From NCBI GenBank assembly GCA_029838215.1, contig JALGVI010000025.1, positions 1 through 35,744 on the forward strand: 35,744 nt of DNA, in the 5' to 3' direction. Position numbers and translations under genes: made by a program. This document shows positions 8,596 to 15,938 of this stretch, piece after piece. Below the pieces are notes generated by a model. That model had not been told where the DNA came from and did not search any database. It saw only the letters and a program-made list of their open reading frames with translations. The stretch comes from Candidatus Helarchaeota archaeon. Its GTDB lineage: Archaea; Asgardarchaeota; Lokiarchaeia; Helarchaeales; RDOG01. Within the stretch, counting starts at the first letter, position 1. Every line of letters starts with the position of its first letter.

Positions 8596-9526
8596 CTTGT
8601 CCCATCTCCTGAAGTATTTTTGTTTTTATCCAGCAAAAATTGCAGGTTTCACCAGAGGTCGGAGCGCCACAGGCACATTCATTAATCGACCCCATGCTAG
8701 GTGTAAAATGATCACGAAATGCAGGTTTGTAGCTACTAATATAGGCCCGAATCAATGATAAATTCGAATTTGGGCGTATTTCTTCAAGATGCTTCATTAC
8801 TTTCTTGAGTCTTTTTGTAGATGCCTTGACATCATAAGGGCATGACTCGGTCAGGTAAGGAATACTTCGGACTTCGGCATATTTTCTCGTTTCAAGTTCA
8901 GAAACTTCATATAAGGGTTTGATTCGGGCTATTATATTAGGCTCTCGTGCCGGAAGCATGGGTCCGCCCCGTACTAACTGGTCCATGTTATTTTCAATGA
9001 GGTTTGACATGAGAACGGTCACTTCATCATCTAGCAGATGACCCGTGGCAATTTTTGTAAACCCTCTCTTTTTTGCCTCTTGATTGAAAACATATCGCTT
9101 GATGGTTCCGCAAATTGCACAGATTGGTCTTCTCGAAATACGATGCTCATATAAGTCTTGAATGGAAAAGCCATGTTCTTTCTTCAAATCCAAAACCTGA
9201 AGTTCGAACCCCAAGATGTCTTGTAGCTTGTTGATGAACCGCAGGCTCTTTTCAGATGAATTCGGAATCCCGAGATTGATGTGGAAACCGATTACCTGAA
9301 CTTCTTCGGGAAGGATGGTTTTCAATATATACATTAGAGACTGACTGTCTTTTCCTCCAGAAAGCGGAACTAATATTCTCTCGCCTTCTGGATCGATCAT
9401 CTTATATTTTTTGATGGTTCTCTGTACTTTTCGCTCTAAAAATTGAATGAAATGTTCGTCACAAAGTCTAAGACCACAATATTTCAAATAAATGGTTGCT
9501 GGTTGCTTGCAAATCTTACATTTCAT
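8588..9526 (-). CDS. ttuA: tRNA-5-methyluridine(54) 2-sulfurtransferase, TtuA family (PP-loop)
   Basis: This 312-residue protein activates uridine by adenylation and inserts sulfur from a thiocarboxylated ubiquitin-like carrier. It has an N-terminal zinc finger (Cys3, Cys6, Cys22, His25), the PP-loop SGGKDS (56-61), CAICG (Cys136, Cys139) and SCPYD (Cys229). These three cysteines correspond to the [4Fe-4S]-binding set of Pyrococcus TtuA. A C-terminal zinc finger, CACGAPTSGETCNFCW, completes the fold. The CPY-x-x-K-A-S-T context resembles TtuA (CPYARGATT) more than Ncs6/NcsA, which modifies the wobble base. A TTG at 9541 is in frame, but ATG 9526 gives the usual MKCxxC beginning. TrmI follows with an 8-base overlap. 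Confidence 0.9.
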   Translation of the reverse strand: MKCKICKQPATIYLKYCGLRLCDEHFIQFLERKVQRTIKKYKMIDPEGERILVPLSGGKDSQSLMYILKTILPEEVQVIGFHINLGIPNSSEKSLRFINKLQDILGFELQVLDLKKEHGFSIQDLYEHRISRRPICAICGTIKRYVFNQEAKKRGFTKIATGHLLDDEVTVLMSNLIENNMDQLVRGGPMLPAREPNIIARIKPLYEVSELETRKYAEVRSIPYLTESCPYDVKASTKRLKKVMKHLEEIRPNSNLSLIRAYISSYKPAFRDHFTPSMGSINECACGAPTSGETCNFCWIKTKILQEMGQVE

Positions 9527-9633
9527 TTCATGAAGTCCCAACGTTTTGTTTAATAAATGAATTTTCTTGCTTCAAAATAAAATTTTCTAAAATCTCTGCA
9601 ATCTTTGCCATTATCAAATCGTCATGCTTGGGA

Positions 9634-9642
9634 AATATATAT
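9634..9642 (+). promoter_or_regulatory. TATA-box-like element upstream of the UbiA-like gene
   Basis: AATATATAT lies 45-53 bases upstream of the TTG at 9687. Transcription would start near 9665, leaving a leader of about 20-50 bases depending on the real start codon. Confidence 0.35.
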
Positions 9643-9686
9643 CTTCTTGAATTCACTTAGGATAATAAGATGCAGACATTAATTAT

Positions 9687-10610
9687 TTGACGTGGAAAGA
9701 TGAGGACGGATCATTAGTGGCAGAAAAGAATGGCGTGCTTTCATTTGCAAAAAAGATCGTATATCTTACCAAATTTCGTTATCTTTTCATTTCCTATCTG
9801 CTTGTATTCATTGGTTTTCAACTGATTTTCGTAAATTACCTGTATAGAGATATCGCCATGAATTTATGGAACGTTTTCGGACGACCGGACACGACATCAA
9901 GACTTCTTGTATTGTTCTTGCAGAATGGTTTCTTGCAATTCTTGACCATCTTAGCTTTTTGCTCGTTATTTTATAATGGATTATACGTGTTCAATGACAT
10001 AATGGATGCTGAAGATGACAAAAAGCATCCCGTAAAGCAATTTAGAGCGATACCAAGTGGAAAAATAACAAAGAAAACTGCATTCATTTATACTTTATCG
10101 TTAATCGTCCTATCACTAGTGTTAAGTGCCATTTGCGACTTGATTTTGTTTCTATTTTTGTTGATTTTTTTAGCCATTAACTTAATTTATTCTCTTGGAG
10201 GACGATCCGTCCCATATCTTGCACTCGTGCTTAATTCTTTCACGTATCCTCTCAGATTTCAATTAGGAATGCGATTGGCTCACGGCATGTTTTTTGCATT
10301 TTTCACGGATTTTCGAGCCGAAATTCAATATCTAATCGTTACGATCGAGTTTTTTCTCTTGGCCCTCATAATTTCAGTAAAAAAACGTCAGATAGAAAAA
10401 GAAATTGCGGCAGAAAGTCGCCCCACTCTAAAAAAGTATGACTTCAAATCGCTCGAGTTAATCGGTGTTATCTCGTTTCTTGCTTTGGTTTTTTTTCATG
10501 TCATTCTTTTCAACATCGCACTACAGCTTCTCTTCTTCCCAGTATTAATTTTAGGTGCAATGGGGCTTTCTAAAAAAAGTAATGAGTTGTTCAAGTGGTT
10601 TTGGAAATAA
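9687..10610 (+). CDS. UbiA-family polytopic membrane protein (polyprenyl transferase-like)
   Basis: This 307-residue protein has about seven to eight hydrophobic helices. Its loop NDIMDAEDDKKHPVKQFR (about 112-129) is a UbiA-superfamily Asp-rich motif NDxxDxxxD. The HPVKxxRxIPSGKI context recalls decaprenyl-phosphate phosphoribosyltransferase-type UbiA members, which join a sugar phosphate to a polyprenyl phosphate. The second Asp-rich loop of active UbiA enzymes is not visible; in its place is YSLGGRSVPYLAL followed by LNSFTYPLRFQLG. It may therefore use an unusual second site or be inactive. The start is uncertain: TTG 9687 has no obvious ribosome-binding site, while GTG 9717 is preceded by GAGGACGGA. 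Possible products include a lipid-linked sugar or an isoprenoid ether lipid. I cannot choose between them. Confidence 0.65.
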   Translation: MTWKDEDGSLVAEKNGVLSFAKKIVYLTKFRYLFISYLLVFIGFQLIFVNYLYRDIAMNLWNVFGRPDTTSRLLVLFLQNGFLQFLTILAFCSLFYNGLYVFNDIMDAEDDKKHPVKQFRAIPSGKITKKTAFIYTLSLIVLSLVLSAICDLILFLFLLIFLAINLIYSLGGRSVPYLALVLNSFTYPLRFQLGMRLAHGMFFAFFTDFRAEIQYLIVTIEFFLLALIISVKKRQIEKEIAAESRPTLKKYDFKSLELIGVISFLALVFFHVILFNIALQLLFFPVLILGAMGLSKKSNELFKWFWK

Positions 10611-10639
10611 TTAAATGGTTTATTTTATCTTCAATATGT

Positions 10640-10822
10640 TTAGGCATGTTCTTCACAAAGCTGGATGATTTTTTTCGCCCATACTTGAGCATCGGTCCAT
10701 TCATTCATTGTAGATGAAGACTCTTCTGGTGAAATATTAGTCCATATCTCTTCGAATGGTTTTAAATCTTCATTTATATCTTCATTTCTTTTATTTTCTT
10801 TTTTTTCATTCACGGACTTCAT
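10640..10822 (-). CDS. Small acidic/charged hypothetical protein
   Basis: This 60-codon ORF starts at ATG 10822, with GAGATGAT a few bases upstream and an A/T-rich ATTTTAAAAT box further up. The N-terminal half is Lys/Glu/Asn-rich and probably disordered. The C-terminal half (EWTDAQVWAKKIIQLCEEHA) would form an amphipathic helix. It is convergent with the UbiA-like gene, and the two stop codons are about 30 bases apart. I recognise no family. It could be a real small protein or a chance ORF in A/T-rich DNA. The ribosome-binding site and the amphipathic helix slightly favour a real gene. Confidence 0.35.
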   Translation of the reverse strand: MKSVNEKKENKRNEDINEDLKPFEEIWTNISPEESSSTMNEWTDAQVWAKKIIQLCEEHA

Positions 10823-11025
10823 GAAATCATCTCATTTTAAAATGTCTCGGATATTTCAGTGTCATATAAACTTTTACAAATCTTGACTTAAAAACATCAC
10901 GAACGAAAACGTGCTTTTTTTGGTAAATCTAGTAAGGAATTTGAAGAATTTAAAGAGAATATAATTTTTTCTTAGACTACAAGAAGTCACGAAGATTAAA
11001 TAAAAAAAATAATGGTATAGGAAGG

Positions 11026-12405
11026 TTATTCTTCACGTTCGAGGATCACTGCAGTGCCCATTCCGAAACCCACGCAAAGAGATGCCATTCCGTAGGTATA
11101 TTTCTTGCGTTCCATTTCATATAGCATGGTACATGGCAGACGAGCCCCAGAACAACCTGTTGGATGACCAAGAGCAATGGCACCGCCTAGAGGATTGACG
11201 CGACCACCTTCGGCTAACTCACCTTCAGGGGTGAAATCACATTGAGATTTATCGTGTCCAAGCTCATCGGACAAGATTTTTCCACAAGCAATGGTAACGG
11301 AGGAAAATGCTTCATTTACTTCCATTACGTCCATGTCTTTTAGCGTCATATTGGCTTTTTTTAGGGCTTTATCCATCGCATAAGCAGGTCCTGTAAGCAT
11401 GTGATAAATGTCTGAACCAACGACACCATACGTGATAATTTTTGCGCGTGGTTTTAAACCGAGCTCTTCGGCTTTTTGCCTGCTTGCAAGTAAGAATAAG
11501 CAAGATCCGTCATTCGTTGGACAAGAATTTCCTGCGGTCATGAATTCGCAACCGGGAACGTTTCGGAGAGATCCCATTTTCTCTAGAGCGGCTTCTTTAC
11601 CCATGTCTGCAATGTTTGTCCTTATGACCTCATCAAAATCGTAAACAAACTTGCCTTTCTCTTTTGTCTTTGTATTTATGGGAACGATTTCATCCTTGAA
11701 TTTGCCTTCTCTCATTGCTTTCGTGGCTTTCAGTTGACTCAAGTAACCGAGTTCATCAAGCTGTCGCCTGTTTAGTTTCCAAGTTTTTGCAATCCTATCA
11801 GCCGAGATCAACTGTGATGCGAATGTTGGGTAGTTTTGCATCACGCCTTCGGCAGGAAGAGCAAGTTTGCGTTCGAAGTATTGCTTTTCCTTCCTGCTCT
11901 TTTTATATAGTCCTGGGTGTTCTTTTGATTCTTTGTATTTTGGGATTTTTACGGGAGGTACTGCAATTTCAGCATCGATTCCAATGGGATATTTTGATTG
12001 TTGTTCCACGCCACCGGCGACATACAATTCGCCCATTCCGCTCCAAATACCCATGCTTGCAACCATCATCGCAGTTTGACCACTTGCGCAGTGCCGATTC
12101 AAATGCAGACCGGGAACTGTAACAGGAAAGAGTGCTACTTTCTTACCGTCTTCTTCCTTTTGCGAACCTAATGCGACAACGCGTCCAATATCAAGGGCGG
12201 CACCACCTAGGGGGCTACAACATCCAACAATGACATCTTCAAATTCGGCAGCATGTTCATATAGCACGGGATTGCGCTTAAATAGAGCTTCTGCTAATTG
12301 GATGGGCATGTCGGCAGTAACCATTTCGCTTAAACTGCCACCTCTTTTTCCCATGGGAGTTCGGACTGCATCAATAACTACAACATCGTTTGGTTTATTC
12401 GCCAA
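11026..12405 (-). CDS. Thiolase (acetyl-CoA C-acyltransferase)
   Basis: This 459-residue thiolase cleaves 3-ketoacyl-CoA or condenses two acyl-CoAs in the cytoplasm. Seen directly are the N-terminal IDAVRTPMGKRGG, the acylated nucleophile Cys106 in NRHCASGQT, the motif EVNEAF, the catalytic His in GGAIALGHPTGCSGAR, and the second Cys in CVGFGMGTA. All catalytic residues are intact. It is longer than standard thiolases (about 390) because of a Lys-rich insertion around residues 150-185. The start is a TTG at 12405 with AAGGTG eight bases upstream. No DUF35-type partner is adjacent, unlike archaeal HMG-pathway thiolases, which favours a beta-oxidation-type role. It is transcribed alone, with about 200 gene-poor bases on its 3' side. 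Confidence 0.95.
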   Translation of the reverse strand: MANKPNDVVVIDAVRTPMGKRGGSLSEMVTADMPIQLAEALFKRNPVLYEHAAEFEDVIVGCCSPLGGAALDIGRVVALGSQKEEDGKKVALFPVTVPGLHLNRHCASGQTAMMVASMGIWSGMGELYVAGGVEQQSKYPIGIDAEIAVPPVKIPKYKESKEHPGLYKKSRKEKQYFERKLALPAEGVMQNYPTFASQLISADRIAKTWKLNRRQLDELGYLSQLKATKAMREGKFKDEIVPINTKTKEKGKFVYDFDEVIRTNIADMGKEAALEKMGSLRNVPGCEFMTAGNSCPTNDGSCLFLLASRQKAEELGLKPRAKIITYGVVGSDIYHMLTGPAYAMDKALKKANMTLKDMDVMEVNEAFSSVTIACGKILSDELGHDKSQCDFTPEGELAEGGRVNPLGGAIALGHPTGCSGARLPCTMLYEMERKKYTYGMASLCVGFGMGTAVILEREE

Positions 12406-12890
12406 TTTTCTTACACCTTTATTTTATTTATCTTTCGTTGAAAATGAAATCTAACGTCCTTGCGCTTGGTTCCATTTTCCAAGATCTGAGTGATTTTCCA
12501 TTCACCTTCAAAACTAGCTTGAAAGATTATTAAGTCGAAATAACAACGTTAATTTGATTTTAAAACTTTTGTAATCCAATAAGTCAATCGTTAGACCATT
12601 TCGTTCTTCAGTTCCTTGGCAAGAATTAGCATTCCATAGGGTTGGAAGAGTCATCCAACTCTTTGTTTAATAAATATCTTTCATTTATTGCTGAAAAACT
12701 CGAGCTTCATGATGAGAATTATCATTGAAGACAAAGGCAAAAAATTTAAATGAGATTTTTAAGTTCAGATTTAAAACGTGTCAAATCTCATGCATGAACT
12801 AAAATTTCGACTGAAACGTTGGAATTTTATAAGAAGGTGGTATTTCCAAGAGTCTCATATAAAAACATGTAATGCGCTTTCGTGATATGA
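12406..12890. other. 485-base intergenic region between divergent thiolase and glycosyltransferase genes
   Basis: I see no convincing gene here. It holds the thiolase leader (AAGGTG ribosome-binding site near 12414-12419) and several A/T-rich TATA-like stretches, such as GATTTAAAAC near 12768-12777. It also holds the short hairpin described at 12641-12659. There is no tRNA T-loop signature (GTTCRANNC) and no long open frame. Confidence 0.5.
12641..12668 (+). terminator. Hairpin followed by T-rich tract
   Basis: GTTGGA (12641-12646) pairs perfectly with TCCAAC (12654-12659) across a 7-base loop, followed by the T-rich CTCTTTGTTT. It resembles an intrinsic terminator, but it sits between divergent genes. 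If real it would belong to an unannotated short transcript or attenuate a long leader of the downstream gene. Confidence 0.3.
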
Positions 12891-13661
12891 ATGAAGGTAT
12901 CGATAGTCATTCCCGCACATAATGAGGAATCAAATCTCGAATATTTAATTGATAAGATCAAGAAAAATTTTAGGCGCATTAGGCATAAAGACTATGAAGT
13001 TATTGTCGTTAACGATAATAGCACGGATAGAACTCCGGAAATCATTGAAGAAATGCACGAAAAGGACAATAGGATTAAACCGGTTCATCGCAACAAGAAT
13101 CCAGGATTTGGAAATGCCGTTTTGGAAGGTTTTAAGAACGTATCAAGTCGAAGCGATGACGACATCATCATCCCAATGTGTGCAGATTGTTCAGATAATC
13201 CAAATGACTTGCCAAGATTGATCCGAGCAAGTAAAATGGGATACGACATTGTTTACGCATCGCGCACGAAATTTTATAATTATCCTCCTGTCAAACTCAT
13301 TTTCCGTAATTTTTATAACCTATTTATCAAAATCCTTTTTGGTTTTCGAGAGAAGGACATAACCAACTTTTACAAGGCATATAGATACAAAGTCTTTAAA
13401 GAAATTCAGAGGAAATTCAATCTCAAATCAAACGATTTTTCATTAACAGCAGAGTTGCCCATCAAAGCACACCTGCTAGGGTTCAGTTCCATGGAGATAC
13501 CCACGTCGTGGTTTGGTCGTGCTGAAGAGGGCATGGGCACCTCAAGTTTTCACCTCCGTCGAATGGGCATTCGATTTGGTATCATGATGTTAAAGATGTA
13601 TATTGCTTTTCTTTTCGTGAAAATATTCAGAATGAATCCAAATCGAATAATTCAAGTTTAA
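12891..13661 (+). CDS. Family 2 glycosyltransferase (dolichol-phosphate mannosyltransferase-like)
   Basis: This 256-residue GT-A fold protein begins with VSIVIPAHNEESNLEYLI. It continues with the nucleotide-binding VVNDNSTDRTPEI (about 39-51) and the metal-site region MCADCSDNPNDL (about 96-107), where Dpm1 relatives usually have a DAD/DxD triplet. It would transfer a sugar from a nucleotide donor, probably to a polyprenyl phosphate or a lipid-linked glycan, at the cytoplasmic membrane face. The C-terminal MMLKMYIAFLFVKIF is hydrophobic and may attach it to the membrane. ATG 12891 has no clear ribosome-binding site. The abundance of N-glycosylation sequons in the surface proteins of this window fits a role in protein glycosylation, but that link is inference. 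Confidence 0.88.
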   Translation: MKVSIVIPAHNEESNLEYLIDKIKKNFRRIRHKDYEVIVVNDNSTDRTPEIIEEMHEKDNRIKPVHRNKNPGFGNAVLEGFKNVSSRSDDDIIIPMCADCSDNPNDLPRLIRASKMGYDIVYASRTKFYNYPPVKLIFRNFYNLFIKILFGFREKDITNFYKAYRYKVFKEIQRKFNLKSNDFSLTAELPIKAHLLGFSSMEIPTSWFGRAEEGMGTSSFHLRRMGIRFGIMMLKMYIAFLFVKIFRMNPNRIIQV

Positions 13662-13751
13662 GTAAGCATGATTCTTTTATTTCAACCAAAAATTGCTCTA
13701 ATCAAGTTCAAATAAAATACAGTCCAAGAAATTAGTAAGAAGTTACTTTGT

Positions 13752-14276
13752 TTGAAAAGTTTTCAGAATAAAAGCAAGCAGGGAGAGGGGTACATCCTGA
13801 GCTATGGCGATAATACGATCTTATTAAACGATTCCGACTTGATCAGGAGTGCTCTGATTCTGGACGACATGCCATCAGAAGAAGTACGGCAAAAGTTGGA
13901 TGCATTTACAAAAGAATTCGAAACACAGTACAGGGCAACATTGGAACAATGGAAGGGAGAACTTGCACCATTCCAAAATGCAGGACCGATCGTTGCAAAA
14001 ACCCTCGAGTTAACTCTACTATATCCACAACAATTAACAGATCTCGGAAAAACAATTTTATCAGGAAAGGTGCCGAAAGGATTGGTAACGATCACGGACC
14101 TTGAAAAAGGACTCGTCAAACTTGTTAATTCAATGATGATCACGAACAAAGTCGATTACATCTATTTACCTGCACTTATCGAACTTGCAGAAGTCCGAAA
14201 GGAAAGTCGTTTGGAAATTGTTGGAGCCGTTTACCAACTCGTTAAGAAAGGCATTTTAAAACCGATGATGAGTTGA
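13752..14276 (+). CDS. Conserved-looking cytoplasmic protein of unknown function (possible longin-like helix plus winged-helix C terminus)
   Basis: This is a 174-residue soluble protein with no signal peptide or membrane segment. Residues about 30-95 contain two long amphipathic helices with the pattern LDDMPSEEVRQKLDAF and an aromatic EFETQYRATLEQWKGEL. To my eye this resembles the last helices of archaeal longin/roadblock-like proteins. Residues about 125-174 (YLPALIELAEVRKES ... VYQLVKKGILKP) read like a helix-turn-helix or winged-helix element. The start is taken as the TTG at 13752, since no in-frame ATG occurs before residue 45; it has no strong ribosome-binding site. A T-rich tract follows the stop. 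I do not recognise the family with confidence, and the fold comments are tentative. Confidence 0.6.
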   Translation: MKSFQNKSKQGEGYILSYGDNTILLNDSDLIRSALILDDMPSEEVRQKLDAFTKEFETQYRATLEQWKGELAPFQNAGPIVAKTLELTLLYPQQLTDLGKTILSGKVPKGLVTITDLEKGLVKLVNSMMITNKVDYIYLPALIELAEVRKESRLEIVGAVYQLVKKGILKPMMS

Positions 14277-14278
14277 AA

Positions 14279-14306
14279 ACCACCCTTTTTTATTTTTTAA
14301 TTTTCA
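14279..14306 (+). terminator. T-tract downstream of the unknown gene
   Basis: Consecutive T runs (CCTTTTTTATTTTTTAATTTTC) directly follow the stop at 14276, a typical archaeal termination signal without a stem. Confidence 0.4.
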
Positions 14307-14378
14307 TATTTCATACTGAATTGACTAAATTTAAAGTGGATTTTATTTTCGATTAAAATAGGACAAGGGGTAAAGCAG

Positions 14379-14942
14379 ATGTGTTACTACATAACGATGA
14401 CACTACCGAGCAATGCTAGAATTAAAGAACTTCGACCTGTGATAGAAAAATACGATAAAGCATTCATCCCTTTAAAGAATCCCAAGATCCAATCACAATT
14501 ACCGACTGGTGAATTGTATTTCATCGCATCTAAAGGACACTGCGACTGCGGTACTGCAATTGGTGCCATCGATCTTGTTAAAATGCGCGAAACTTTATTA
14601 AGATCTCAGAAATATAGGAGCATCCTACGTAGAAAATGGTCCAAACGTGAAGTTGAGAAATGGTTAGTTGAAAAAATGAAAAAAATGATTAAAGAATTAG
14701 AAAATCATTCAAGTTTCCCAGAATATAAGAAAGAAGTCGAAAGCTGGATGGAATTTATTCGAGAATTACTTGCATCGGGTAACACGGCGCGTGTTGGTTT
14801 AATAAAACATTGGTATCACGATTCTTTAGAGACGGAAAAGATAATTCTTAAAAGAAAAATTCGTCTCAATGTCAATCTTGTAAAATCAGACGTCCTACTG
14901 CATGTTGGAGAAGATATTCTGTATGAGTTTTACAAGCAATGA
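14379..14942 (+). CDS. Protein of unknown function with a GHCDCGT motif
   Basis: This 187-residue basic cytoplasmic protein starts at ATG 14379, with GACAAGGGG about 10 bases upstream. The N terminus reads MCYYITMTLP, followed by a short alpha/beta part. Residues 54-58 give HCDCG within KGHCDCGTAIG, which together with Cys2 could bind a metal or an iron-sulfur cluster. The middle (about 85-140) is a long Lys/Glu-rich, probably helical or coiled-coil segment. The end is a beta-strand-rich stretch, KRKIRLNVNLVKSDVLLHV. I have a general impression that proteins with this N terminus and motif exist in bacteria as uncharacterised families, but I cannot name one. Its stop directly abuts the stop of the convergent mobA gene with no intergenic base. 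Confidence 0.7.
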   Translation: MCYYITMTLPSNARIKELRPVIEKYDKAFIPLKNPKIQSQLPTGELYFIASKGHCDCGTAIGAIDLVKMRETLLRSQKYRSILRRKWSKREVEKWLVEKMKKMIKELENHSSFPEYKKEVESWMEFIRELLASGNTARVGLIKHWYHDSLETEKIILKRKIRLNVNLVKSDVLLHVGEDILYEFYKQ

Positions 14943-15938
14943 TCATTTTGCATGATCGCTACACCATTTCACGTCACTCAAGACGTGTTGCTTTAAAATT
15001 TTTATTGGACAACGTTTAAAATACTTTAACTCTTTCTCATAATATCCTGCTGCCAGATTATAGGCATCCCTTTTAGATGAACCATCACTCGAACTTCTTG
15101 CCTTCTGTTCGAAAAGTGAACCCAACCAGAAGAATGCTTCTTTTTCTTCCAAGAATTGAACGTATTTTGGGTGTTCCGTGATCGAGTCGAGACACGTGTG
15201 TTGTATTTTCTGAAAATCATTAAGCGATAAATGGTTGCATTGAAGAGTTATTGCTTCAGGAGTTGAGTTACTTGCAATTTTTATCAATTCTGGTTGAATG
15301 ATATCTTCGGGCGTGTTGATGTTTACAAAACTTCGTTCCCAACCGTCCATTCCCTGAAATTTCTTGGTATAATGGATGAATAAAGAGCGGTTTGTTCCGC
15401 GAATAAGATCGGTAACTCGTCTTTTATGTAGATGACAAAGACAATTAATCACGCTACGGGCAGGATTTAAGTGCATGCTAATAACTAAAGATTCCAACCT
15501 ACCATTTGAGTGAAAATAGAAGCCCAAATCGTGTTTATTCGATGAATCCAGCAAGTATTTCAATACGTGGAGTTTTATGAATGGAACATCACCCGGGAGT
15601 ATTAACACATTGGAAGAAGAAACCAGATTCAAGCCTGAATGTAAACCCCGAAGGGGACCAATACAAGACGTGCGTTTATCCATGCATGTCTGAATATCCG
15701 AAATGCCGTGATTTTTCAAGACTGTTTCATAACGAATTTTTCTTTTCTCATCACTTGTTACTAAAAGGATCTCTGAAAAAAGTTGTTTTAACTTCTTGAT
15801 TTGATACACGATTATAGGCAAGTCATCCCATTTTGGATTTGAAATCATGAGTTTATCGATCCATTCATTATCGGATCGTTGGAATCGTCTTGCCTGCCCA
15901 CCTGCCAGAACTATTAGTGAGATATTATCATTTAGCAT
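14943..15938 (-). CDS. mobA: Molybdenum cofactor guanylyltransferase-like protein (MobA) with C-terminal extension
   Basis: This 331-residue protein has an N-terminal NTP-transferase domain of about 200 residues: LAGGQARRF (11-19), a Lys shortly after (IDKLMI), and LILPGDVPFI with the metal-binding Asp. MobA transfers GMP onto molybdopterin or tungstopterin to make the dinucleotide cofactor. About 120 further residues, largely helical with many Ser/Lys, follow and are absent from E. coli MobA (194 residues). The gene overlaps the end of mobB by 11 bases, so translation is coupled. AOR-type enzymes use a pterin without nucleotide, so this pair implies that other bis-MGD enzymes exist elsewhere in the genome. 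A closely related nucleotidyltransferase such as MocA or CofC is possible, but the mobB neighbour favours MobA. Confidence 0.82.
   Translation of the reverse strand: MLNDNISLIVLAGGQARRFQRSDNEWIDKLMISNPKWDDLPIIVYQIKKLKQLFSEILLVTSDEKRKIRYETVLKNHGISDIQTCMDKRTSCIGPLRGLHSGLNLVSSSNVLILPGDVPFIKLHVLKYLLDSSNKHDLGFYFHSNGRLESLVISMHLNPARSVINCLCHLHKRRVTDLIRGTNRSLFIHYTKKFQGMDGWERSFVNINTPEDIIQPELIKIASNSTPEAITLQCNHLSLNDFQKIQHTCLDSITEHPKYVQFLEEKEAFFWLGSLFEQKARSSSDGSSKRDAYNLAAGYYEKELKYFKRCPIKILKQHVLSDVKWCSDHAK

Noticed and set aside
8588..9526. NcsA/Ncs6 (wobble-base thiolation) identity
   Set aside because: The CPY-x-x-K-A-S-T segment, the GGPMLP region and the TrmI overlap fit TtuA better, although the two subfamilies are close.
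11867..12122. Plus-strand ORFs within the thiolase gene
   Set aside because: Antisense to a complete thiolase with all catalytic residues.
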